DNA of 14,892 nt, taken from Nitrospiraceae bacterium. Its GTDB lineage: Bacteria > Nitrospirota > UBA9217. Below are positions 7,023 through 14,105 of the stretch, in pieces. A program made the translations under genes and the position numbers. The stretch spans positions 1 to 14,892 of the forward strand of contig DMKB01000336.1 in the NCBI GenBank assembly GCA_003454665.1. Direction: 5' to 3'. The notes beneath the pieces were generated by a model. The model saw nothing but the letters and a program-made list of their open reading frames with translations, ran no database searches and had not been told where the DNA came from. Every line of letters starts with the position of its first letter. Position 1 is the first letter of the stretch.

Positions 7023-7180
7023 ACATCTCCCTAATTGTTCGCGCTCCCCGGTGCCCCAGAAGCCATATCCCTGTCGAACACTGCATATACGTCGGCCATC
7101 CAGACATCGGAGAGGTCCCCATGGCGCCCACTTTTTTGTCTGATTTCTTCATCCTGCGTATCGCCTCCACACATATATAG

Positions 7181-7196
7181 AGCAATATACATACCA
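7181..7196 (-). promoter_or_regulatory. Sigma-54-like (-24/-12) promoter for the pseudopilin gene
   Basis: On the minus strand the sequence reads TGGTATGTATATTGCT, against the consensus TGGCACG-N4-TTGCW. The invariant GG (7195-7194) and GC (7183-7182) are spaced by exactly ten bases, and only two consensus positions differ. Transcription would start near 7170, about 150 bases before the pseudopilin ATG. Pilin genes in Pseudomonas, Myxococcus and Geobacter are known to use RpoN with the PilR activator, so the setting is suitable. No activator binding site was identified. Confidence 0.5.
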
Positions 7197-7368
7197 AATA
7201 TAATATATTTAATTATCAAGTAGTTACGTTCTATTTGTTGCTAGTGAATGATCGGATATCGCCACAAATAGGAAATGGGTTACATACATTATTGTGCTAT
7301 AACAAATTTTTTTGGTGTTCTGGGATGCACAATACTGGTGATGGAGGGATGCTGCGACGAGAGGCTTG

Positions 7369-7393
7369 TTTTTTATCAGTGCTTATCCGTGGC
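7369..7393. repeat. Possible fragment of a dispersed TTATCCGTGG-type repeat
   Basis: TTTTTTATCAGTGCTTATCC followed by GTGG lies 18 bases beyond the stop of the Ig-lipoprotein gene. It resembles a short sequence I recall as repeated between genes in environmental bacterial genomes. No inverted partner is visible close by. The likeness was not verified. Confidence 0.25.
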
Positions 7394-7410
7394 CGATAGA
7401 TATTCTGACC

Positions 7411-8388
7411 CTATCGCTGGGATTCGAGGATAATCGAAAAAGCCTGCGTAACCGAACCGCCATCGCCGTCTTCCACGGAAACCGTTATCGAGACGTCCTG
7501 CTTCCCTGCTACGTCTTTCGGCGGCCGCCATCGGACGACGCCCGTGGAAGCATTGATCGTCATACCCGGCGGCGCGGTGACCAGTTTGTACGTGAGCCTG
7601 TCCTGGTCAGGATCCTTCGCTAAAACACGATACTCGTAGATCCCGTTCGTTAATGCATAAGGCGGCTTGGAGGTGATCACCGGCGCCCGGTTCAGAAGAA
7701 CAGCGATCTCCGACATGGCAGGTTCGCCGACACTGTCGAAGTCCGAGGGGACCACCAGCGCGTGGACGGCGTCCTTTTTTTTCAGTCCCTGGGTGTTGAA
7801 GGTATTACTGTCCTTAGGCGCCGTCACCGCCTTGCCGTTTACGTGCCATTCGTAGGTGTAACGTATGTCATCTCCGTCCCGGTCAGCGCCCCTGGGCTCG
7901 GCAGTGATGACGGTCCCGACCGGCGGGTCCGGGGGGGTCAGGGCCACGGACGAAACAGAGGGCGGCAGGTTCCGGATGATCACCGGCTCAGTCTTCATGG
8001 CCTCCCCGGCGGAATACTGATCAGCCGGTATGATTTCTACGTAAACTGATGATCCTTTCGCGTGTTTTCCCGGGTCGAGCGTGCCGACCGTGCCGTCCTG
8101 TACGAGTTCATTGTCCACATACCACCGGAAGGTGTAATGGACGTAATCATTATCAGCGTCCCTGCCGTCATAATGGGCGATGAGCTGCTTATCCGCTGTT
8201 GGCTCGTCCGGATAGATGGAACTGGACATGATCCTCGGAGGCCCGTTCCCTGCGGGACGGGCAGCGGCGCCGCCTGCAGGGCCCGGAGAAGCGGGAACGG
8301 TCGATTGCTCATCCCGGGAACAGGAGGATGTAGCAGCGAACAGGAACAGTGCCAGTATCGTGGCCCCGGTGCGGCAGATTGTTTTCAC
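7411..8388 (-). CDS. Surface lipoprotein with Ig-like and cadherin-like (He_PIG) domains
   Basis: The 325-residue product starts at GTG 8388, placed seven bases after AGGGAG. Longer frames from 8427 or 8439 would begin inside the pilY1 terminator and are unlikely. Residues 9-19 are hydrophobic and followed by TSSC, giving a weak lipobox with Cys23. A Pro/Ala/Gly linker (31-51) leads to two related Ig-like repeats: about 51-139, with FRWYVDNELVQDG, and about 142-232, with YEWHVNGKAV. Both repeats carry Asp-rich DADND/DRDGDD turns that may bind calcium. The C-terminal domain (235-322) has PPGMTINASTGVVRWRPP, characteristic of putative-Ig (He_PIG) or dystroglycan-cadherin-like folds. Such modules mediate extracellular binding. 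Its place between pilY1 and a pseudopilin gene suggests a pilus-linked accessory protein or adhesin anchored at the outer membrane; that role is inference. It is not one of the standard PilV/W/X/Y1/FimU components. Confidence 0.8.
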   Translation of the reverse strand: MKTICRTGATILALFLFAATSSCSRDEQSTVPASPGPAGGAAARPAGNGPPRIMSSSIYPDEPTADKQLIAHYDGRDADNDYVHYTFRWYVDNELVQDGTVGTLDPGKHAKGSSVYVEIIPADQYSAGEAMKTEPVIIRNLPPSVSSVALTPPDPPVGTVITAEPRGADRDGDDIRYTYEWHVNGKAVTAPKDSNTFNTQGLKKKDAVHALVVPSDFDSVGEPAMSEIAVLLNRAPVITSKPPYALTNGIYEYRVLAKDPDQDRLTYKLVTAPPGMTINASTGVVRWRPPKDVAGKQDVSITVSVEDGDGGSVTQAFSIILESQR

Positions 8389-8426
8389 GTGTGAACTCCC
8401 TTTTTTCCTGAGCAGCGGTGCAATCA

Positions 8427-8461
8427 TAAAAAGAAGCAACCACCCTGCGGTGGTTGCTTCT
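8427..8461 (-). terminator. Strong intrinsic terminator after pilY1
   Basis: GAAGCAACCACC (8433-8444) and GGTGGTTGCTTC (8449-8460) form a perfect 12-base stem with a 4-base loop, extended by one A-T pair. Read on the minus strand it is followed by TTTTT (8432-8428), a textbook rho-independent terminator. It starts 22 bases past the pilY1 stop codon and ends about 40 bases before the Ig-lipoprotein start. Confidence 0.85.
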
Positions 8462-8483
8462 CGGGTAATGAGAAAAGAAACTC

Positions 8484-11400
8484 TTACTTTCTCAGCCAGT
8501 GCATGATCCGTGACGTCACGGACAGGGCCGTCTCGTTTTCCGCCTCGATGATGACTCCCGTGGCCACCTGGATCTTCTTTTTCAGACGGTCACTCTCATC
8601 TTTCGGCGGCGGAATAATGATGGCCTCACCGGCAGGCGGGGCGCCGGGGCCCAACCTGATTCCTTTTGCTACCGTCACTTCGCCCGACGTCGCATCGGTC
8701 ACGTCGGGGTGAAGGATCGCGACATTCGCCGGCGCAACGCCGGTGGTGTATCCGACTGAATACAGGTACGAATCGCCGCCGGCGGCGCAGGGATCGTTGT
8801 TCGGCTTGTAGGACAGGAAATCCACGAGTCCGCCGATCGCCAGGGGCCGCGATATGACCCGCTCTGCCGTGGGTGCTGTAGAAAGATTCAAGTACCACCC
8901 TTTCACGGAAGGGAGCGGAACTGCTGAGGTAAGGTTGATGGAGGTCACGAGGCTCTTTTTCGCAAAGCTGCTCGCTGATGAATCGTACATGCATACCTGG
9001 CTTGTTTCCGTTACCGTGCCCGTCGTCGGGGTGTTTGTCCGGTCATCAAGTTCAGCGATCGGCACCGGATAGGCAATGGCCGAGGGATCGTCCTTGATAC
9101 CCAGGAAGAGCTGCTGCGATGTGTCGCCTTCGTCTATATCACTCAAATATTTGCCCGAACCTTGATAGACCCACACCCGCAGCTTTTCGTCCTTCGTCGC
9201 ATCCGGCGATGCGGTAAAGGGCTGGTCCCCTTCAAACAGGTGGGTGACCGCCGGTGTCCAGCCGATGGAGAGATCCTGATCGGGTATGGCGATACTCTCG
9301 AGCTTCCCCTTCCAGGTCGAGTCTTCATAATAGGCCGTCCCGAAGTAGAGCTTCTCGGCTCGATAATTCTTGTCAGCATCGATGGCGAGAATGTCGCCGA
9401 CAATGCCGTTGTGGTCCAGTTCTATCTTCTGCAACCGCGCCCCGGTTTTCATATCGAGGATGTAGATTTGACCGGGCGAGGTTCTGCCCACGTCACTCGC
9501 GCTTTTCGGCAGTTGCTGCGAGCCCGACCCGAGGGCGACATACCAGTAGCCGTTCACACCCGGATCGCCGGTCCGTATAATCGCCGGGTATGATGACGTA
9601 TAACCCAAATCGGGATCCGTGAACTCCCACATCGGAATGGGGTTTTCCGGGTCGGTTATGTCGATGGCGTAAAAGGAAGAGAATCCCACGTCGGCTGGCG
9701 CTCCGGCAGGCGGACCCGCAGGTGTGGTGCCGCCGCCACAGGCGCCGGCAAAGCGCATCCCACCGATGAGGATGGTCCGCCAACTGCTCTTGGTGGCGTC
9801 CTGGACCTTGGGTTCAAGGGGTTCATCGCATGCCGTATCGGTTTCACAGCCCAGGCTCGCATCGACGAGGTTGACCGTCAGGTCATTATAATAGATATGG
9901 CAGTACGCGGGATCGGCAAGGTATTTCAGGTACGGATAGGCATTGTAGGGAATGTAGGCCCATACCTCCTCTCCGAGCTGATCGGGTGGAGTACTATCCT
10001 CATCAGCAAAAAGATCCTTGAAAAAGGCCTTGACTCCCGAAGGCATGGCTCCTTTTTCATCGGGCTTGTCCTTGAGATACCCGACCCTGACGGCATGGAG
10101 CATGCCGTCGTTGGCGCCGATGAAGGCAATGGAAGAACGCTTCTGAAACTCATCGGTCCTCAGGTAGGCTGTGTAGGAATTATCGCCGTACGTCATGTGG
10201 TACGAAAGCAGCGGCATGTTGCCGAAGACTTTCGGCGTTGAGTTGATGATGTCTCCCAGCTTCCATACATTGCCGTTTGTGTCCCCGCCGCTCACCGTTA
10301 TGCGCCGGTCCCGGTATGTTGCATCCGGTGTGCTGCCGCAGGCGGTATCGCCCGAAACCCCGGTTTCCAGGCATTCTCCTCTGATATACCCGATGATATT
10401 GTTTGCCGTGTAGGTCCCATCTTCGTTCAGGGCCGCCTTGAGGGTGCCGGACATGGCGGTGTTAAAAACAGGCTCCTTGGGGTTCACCGTGGCGTCCAAT
10501 GTCGTTGTCGTGGCCCCATAAATGGCCTTCTTCGAGGTAAAGATATCACGTTCTGACGGGGCCCTCCTTGCGAGCTCGTTCCCGGCCTCCCAGAGATACG
10601 TGGTGTCCATAAATGACTTCGTTGACTCAGGTTTGCATGAATTCAGGGTACCATCGACTGATCCGTCGCTGGTCCCATCGGCCTCCGTGCTGAACGTGGC
10701 TGCCATGGTCTCGTTGTCATCACTGTCAAAGTAGAGTTTGATCACCCGATCTTCGTCTAATATGAGATTATAGTCCGGCGGACTCCCCCCGCCGCCGTCC
10801 TCACGTAAATTATCGGACGTGTCGAGCCAGAGGTTCTGCGTGTAGCCTGTCCACGTGACCTCCCGAATGCCGTCCTGCCTTACCGGGAGAAAGTAGGCCT
10901 GCACCATCGACCCCACACCCCGTGACGAGGTGGTCAGCACAGAGACGGCCGTTCCTGAAGCCGCGCGCCGCAGGATGCTCGCAATGGCTTCCGTGATGCT
11001 CTCCTGGAGCTCATAGCCGTCGTCTCCCTCGTAATAGGTCAGGGGGAGATCCTCGGCAGGATCGAGCGTGCCGTTCTCGTCCGAATCCCGGTAACATTCC
11101 TTCAACTCGCCCTGCGACGGCGAACCAGGAATGGCCGGATGCTCACAGGCCGGCTGATTGTCCTTGATCAGGTCCTCGAACCCGCCGTTGATCGCCGCAT
11201 CTTTCAGCAGCTCCGAACCTCTGCCGAACATAAACACGCTGTACACGTAAATATTCTGCATGCCCGCGAGGCCTTTCCAGGCATCAGCGCCGGAATAGTC
11301 GTCGGGCCGCGCGTCCGCTGTTCTGGCCCAGAGCGCGACATCGTCAAGGTAATCCGTAGGCGAGCCGGGATCGTGGCCGTCTCCGTCATAGTCCCGCAGT

Positions 11401-13013
11401 GTCTTCGGTGCATCAACGCCCGTGGGGTTGGCAGGGAGGTTCGTATCATTCGTCGGTTCACCGTCCGTCAGCAGGAGGATGAAGGACTTGGCGCAGGGCA
11501 CGTACTGATCGGGCAGGTTGGATTGCGACCAGTCCGTATACTTGTAGTAGTAGGGATCGTCGACCGTTGCCTCTCCGGTTTTAAAATCTCCGTTGGGAGC
11601 ATTATACCAGGGAGGGTCCTGCCTGAAGGAACGGACCATGGTGAACAGCGTCTCGGCCAGCGGCGTGCTCGTTGTGGCTTTCATATTGTCGATGGAAACG
11701 AGCATGCTCGTCTTCACTTCGAAATGCACGGGATCCGTGATGTTTCCGCCGTCACCGTCGGAATTGTATATCCCCAGGCCGAACCGAGCCTCGTCGGTCA
11801 GCGCGCCGATGATCCCTTCGTCAGCCGCTGTCTTGCCGGTGTCGATAATCACCCGGAACGGGCCGCCGTCAGGGGTACTCACTACGATTACGAGATATAC
11901 CTGGGTCACCCGCAGAACATTGCTGTTTCTCGCGTTGTAAGACATCTGGACACCGAAGCTTTCCAGGCTCCCCACGCCCGATGATTTTATGTTCGGCCAG
12001 GTCCAGGCGAGCCCGGTTTCCGGGTTCAGCGACCACGTAAACGTATGGGTGTTATACGACCAGTAAGAGACCGACTGCCAGCTGTCGGGGTAGTCAGTGC
12101 CGTTCACCCGGACAATGCCCTGTATCCTCTGGGTCCTGCGCCGGATAGTCTTTCTGGCGCGCACGACAACACTCACCCGTTCAATGGTCCCCGACTTATC
12201 ACCGGTAAAGTCGTAATCGAACAGGGCCGGCGTGTCTTCGTCGTTGATCTCGATCCTCGTTGTGTTCCCGTCGGAACTTGTTTCATCCACGGCCTCCCAG
12301 GCACTGGGAGCGCCGATCACGGTCCAGCCGGCTACGGCAAGGTCGGCATTCGGACGGACGTTACTCTGGGCGGGCAGCGCCGAAGACGTAAGGTTCAGGC
12401 CGCTCCGTGATACGGAATAAGAGTAATCGCCGCTATAAGGATAGAGGACATTGGTATAGGGCGCCGGCAAATGGGACTCCGGTATGGCGCCGGAGTTGTC
12501 GAAGGCACCGACGGTCTGCTCGGAAGAACAGTACGCGCCGTTGTTCGGCACCTCACCCACCAGTTTCACGGTAAACGAGGGGGCCGGCGACCGGGGATTG
12601 GCTTTTCCCCCGTTCAGGAGTTTCTTTGCTGCGTCCATCCTTCGCATGGTGGCCCAGTTCAGCAGGTTCCCGCTTGCTATCGGTTCGGCGAGCGTGGCCG
12701 AGGAGGGGTCTGCAGTCGTCACGACCCAGTCATTTCCCGTGTAGGAGTACATCTTGTCGGAATCATAGTAACCAAAGTACTCTCCGCCGTCAAACTGCGT
12801 CGGGTCGTAGGTGCCGGGATAGGCCATGCAGTTCATGCTGCCCGAGTTGTCGAGGACGAACAGCACGTTCGGCGGGACGGTGTTGCTCAAAAAGGGCGGC
12901 ACCGAGCAGTAATCATCCATGGCGCTTATTGCCGGAGAGGCCGTCCCCAGGACCAGCAATGCCCCTATGCCGAGAATGAAGGCTGATTTTATGATATTTT
13001 TTTGGAACTCCAT
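8484..13013 (-). CDS. pilY1: PilY1-like type IV pilus tip adhesin/assembly factor
   Basis: This 1509-residue protein has a cleavable signal peptide (1-31, ending PAISA). The N-terminal von Willebrand A domain carries the metal site DNSGSM (Asp55, Ser57, Ser59), STPLAETL (449-456) and FILLLTDGEP (511-520). Between the first helix (about 117-135) and the strand RFGLGIYN (410-417) lies a long insertion, including a beta-rich module at about 225-382. A canonical EF-hand loop (DSDENGTLDPAE, 643-654) follows. The C-terminal half matches the PilC/PilY1 beta-propeller: FIGANDGMLHAV (964-975), EEVWAYIPYNAYPYL (1015-1029) and the calcium-loop-like DADKNYRAE (1212-1220) before KLYFGTAY. PilY1 sits at the pilus tip with minor pilins, counteracts retraction, and acts in adhesion and surface sensing in Pseudomonas. 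I saw no RGD motif like that of the Pseudomonas protein. GAGGTGA precedes the ATG at 13013. The gene lies 38 bases after the small PilY2-position gene and ends in a terminator. Confidence 0.92.
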   Translation of the reverse strand: MEFQKNIIKSAFILGIGALLVLGTASPAISAMDDYCSVPPFLSNTVPPNVLFVLDNSGSMNCMAYPGTYDPTQFDGGEYFGYYDSDKMYSYTGNDWVVTTADPSSATLAEPIASGNLLNWATMRRMDAAKKLLNGGKANPRSPAPSFTVKLVGEVPNNGAYCSSEQTVGAFDNSGAIPESHLPAPYTNVLYPYSGDYSYSVSRSGLNLTSSALPAQSNVRPNADLAVAGWTVIGAPSAWEAVDETSSDGNTTRIEINDEDTPALFDYDFTGDKSGTIERVSVVVRARKTIRRRTQRIQGIVRVNGTDYPDSWQSVSYWSYNTHTFTWSLNPETGLAWTWPNIKSSGVGSLESFGVQMSYNARNSNVLRVTQVYLVIVVSTPDGGPFRVIIDTGKTAADEGIIGALTDEARFGLGIYNSDGDGGNITDPVHFEVKTSMLVSIDNMKATTSTPLAETLFTMVRSFRQDPPWYNAPNGDFKTGEATVDDPYYYKYTDWSQSNLPDQYVPCAKSFILLLTDGEPTNDTNLPANPTGVDAPKTLRDYDGDGHDPGSPTDYLDDVALWARTADARPDDYSGADAWKGLAGMQNIYVYSVFMFGRGSELLKDAAINGGFEDLIKDNQPACEHPAIPGSPSQGELKECYRDSDENGTLDPAEDLPLTYYEGDDGYELQESITEAIASILRRAASGTAVSVLTTSSRGVGSMVQAYFLPVRQDGIREVTWTGYTQNLWLDTSDNLREDGGGGSPPDYNLILDEDRVIKLYFDSDDNETMAATFSTEADGTSDGSVDGTLNSCKPESTKSFMDTTYLWEAGNELARRAPSERDIFTSKKAIYGATTTTLDATVNPKEPVFNTAMSGTLKAALNEDGTYTANNIIGYIRGECLETGVSGDTACGSTPDATYRDRRITVSGGDTNGNVWKLGDIINSTPKVFGNMPLLSYHMTYGDNSYTAYLRTDEFQKRSSIAFIGANDGMLHAVRVGYLKDKPDEKGAMPSGVKAFFKDLFADEDSTPPDQLGEEVWAYIPYNAYPYLKYLADPAYCHIYYNDLTVNLVDASLGCETDTACDEPLEPKVQDATKSSWRTILIGGMRFAGACGGGTTPAGPPAGAPADVGFSSFYAIDITDPENPIPMWEFTDPDLGYTSSYPAIIRTGDPGVNGYWYVALGSGSQQLPKSASDVGRTSPGQIYILDMKTGARLQKIELDHNGIVGDILAIDADKNYRAEKLYFGTAYYEDSTWKGKLESIAIPDQDLSIGWTPAVTHLFEGDQPFTASPDATKDEKLRVWVYQGSGKYLSDIDEGDTSQQLFLGIKDDPSAIAYPVPIAELDDRTNTPTTGTVTETSQVCMYDSSASSFAKKSLVTSINLTSAVPLPSVKGWYLNLSTAPTAERVISRPLAIGGLVDFLSYKPNNDPCAAGGDSYLYSVGYTTGVAPANVAILHPDVTDATSGEVTVAKGIRLGPGAPPAGEAIIIPPPKDESDRLKKKIQVATGVIIEAENETALSVTSRIMHWLRK

Positions 13014-13051
13014 CTTTGATCACCTCGCTTCATCGTTCCTGTCCCGCCCTG

Positions 13052-13444
13052 TTATTGCGGCAGTTCCCTGATGCGCCGTATTACCGGCCCTCTCCGGGTA
13101 TAGGTATATACAAAAGAAACTGCCGTCGGAAGCTTCAAGTCCTCCAGGGCAATATGCTCTTTTCGGAAATTCAGGACCCGCGCGGAGAAGGCGACGGCAT
13201 ATCCCTTGTTGTCGATCACGACATTGCCGTCTTCTTCTATCGACGTGAGCATACCCTGGGCCTTGACCGGGTGTCCGCCGGCAGCAGACATCCCCACAAC
13301 GCCGAAGACGATCAAACAGGCCAGCATCAGAGCCGGCAGCGCTTTGCCCAAGGGACGCCCCTTCAGGCAGAAGATGTTCATGGGAGACAGCATGACCCAT
13401 ACCGAATGCATGCCCGCGGTTAGTGTAGCTGCAGCTTTTTTCAT
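13052..13444 (-). CDS. Small exported protein in the PilY2 position of the pilus operon
   Basis: The 130-residue product begins at ATG 13444, nine bases after a perfect GGAGG. A longer frame from 13504 would overlap pilX and has less support. Residues 37-55 (beginning PALMLACLIVFGVVG) form one hydrophobic segment followed by SAAGG, resembling a signal peptide or anchor but with an unusually long N-terminal stretch. The soluble part (60-130) alternates hydrophobic and polar residues as in a small beta-barrel: GMLTSIEEDGNVVIDNKGYA, then ending in RGPVIRRIRELP. A small gene beside pilY1 matches the position of PilY2 in Pseudomonas (where it follows pilY1), but I cannot claim sequence homology. 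It lies 31 bases after pilX and 38 before pilY1, so it is surely co-transcribed. A helper in PilY1 export or stability is a guess from context. Confidence 0.8.
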   Translation of the reverse strand: MKKAAATLTAGMHSVWVMLSPMNIFCLKGRPLGKALPALMLACLIVFGVVGMSAAGGHPVKAQGMLTSIEEDGNVVIDNKGYAVAFSARVLNFRKEHIALEDLKLPTAVSFVYTYTRRGPVIRRIRELPQ

Positions 13445-13475
13445 AGCACATATCCTCCCTTTGCATCGCCGGTTA

Positions 13476-14087
13476 TTAGCCGGTATATCGGTAAAGAACC
13501 GCATTCTCCGCGGTGGTATTGTCCGGCCCGGTCACGATGGTCGTGATCCGGTAAAACATCGCGGTATTGGACTTGCCGGCCGTAAATCGGGGAGGAAATT
13601 CGATCCTGCTCCCCGGCAGGCCTGCCCGGAAGACGAATTCAACCGTTACCTTCGCCGTATAATTTCCGCCCACCGTGCCGGGCAGGGTCATCGTCATCGT
13701 GCAGGGGTTGCCGATATTCTCAATGGCATTGAAAAGATGGGATGATTCGCCGGACCCCGTACAATCGGGATAGGGGGGCTTGATCGTGCCGTCGGTGAAG
13801 AGGTCGGGAAGGCTATCGTTATACCACAGCTTGTCTATGGCATCCTTTATGACCTCTATCGAGCCGTCACCGGCATCCTGTGCCGTTGCATACCGCTTCC
13901 CCGCTCCCGATATCTTTGTCGAAATGGTGGCGATATAGAGGGTGCTCATGATCATCAAAAAGACCACCAGGACCACGACCAGGGCCGTGACGAGCGCGAT
14001 GCCTTTCTGATTGTTGCGTAATGCGATTAGTGATGTGATATTCATACTGGTATGCCCTCTTTTCGCAATCAGCGCTTTGAATTCCAT
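13476..14087 (-). CDS. pilX: PilX-like minor pilin (PilX_N family)
   Basis: This protein of up to 203 residues carries a prepilin-like N-terminus: NNQKG followed by the hydrophobic IALVTALVVVLVVFLMIMS (30-48) and the helix continuation TKISGAGKRYATAQDAGDGS. The fifth mature position is Thr rather than Glu, as in GspK/PilX-type pseudopilins, which cap pilus tips. The soluble domain contains a cysteine pair (109, 129) and ends in a beta-rich stretch with FRAGLPGSRIEFPPRF. In Pseudomonas, PilX joins PilV, PilW, FimU and PilE in a priming complex with PilY1. Two starts are possible: ATG 14087 after GGGGTGA gives a 28-residue leader, while ATG 14045 after GAGGG gives a more usual 14-residue leader. 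The gene follows the PilW-like gene by 18 bases and precedes the small exported-protein gene by 31, so it is co-transcribed. Confidence 0.85.
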   Translation of the reverse strand: MEFKALIAKRGHTSMNITSLIALRNNQKGIALVTALVVVLVVFLMIMSTLYIATISTKISGAGKRYATAQDAGDGSIEVIKDAIDKLWYNDSLPDLFTDGTIKPPYPDCTGSGESSHLFNAIENIGNPCTMTMTLPGTVGGNYTAKVTVEFVFRAGLPGSRIEFPPRFTAGKSNTAMFYRITTIVTGPDNTTAENAVLYRYTG

Positions 14088-14105
14088 ACACTCACCCCTT
14101 TGCCG

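Larger units (their letters stand above)
7023..7410. other. 388-base intergenic region with promoter and untranslated leader
   Basis: The half nearer the pseudopilin gene would be a leader of about 150 bases downstream of the sigma-54-like site. On the minus strand it contains GGAGG (7171-7167) and a short frame starting with ATG at 7152 that runs 50 codons and overlaps the pseudopilin start. A second frame starting at an ATG near 7177 ends at 7031. Neither product is recognised. The half nearer the lipoprotein gene is AT-rich and includes a repeat-like fragment. The leader does not show the conserved features of a c-di-GMP-I riboswitch. Confidence 0.45.

Noticed and set aside
7023..7170. c-di-GMP-I (GEMM) riboswitch in the pseudopilin leader
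   Set aside because: Such riboswitches occur before pilus genes in Geobacter relatives, but the conserved aptamer core sequences are not seen here.
11139..11984. 281-codon plus-strand reading frame
   Set aside because: It is antisense to pilY1, with no recognisable domain and no ribosome binding context.
13020..13466. 148-codon minus-strand frame overlapping the small exported-protein gene
   Set aside because: It is in a different frame from the version with a perfect ribosome binding site, hydrophobic export segment and coherent beta-rich tail.
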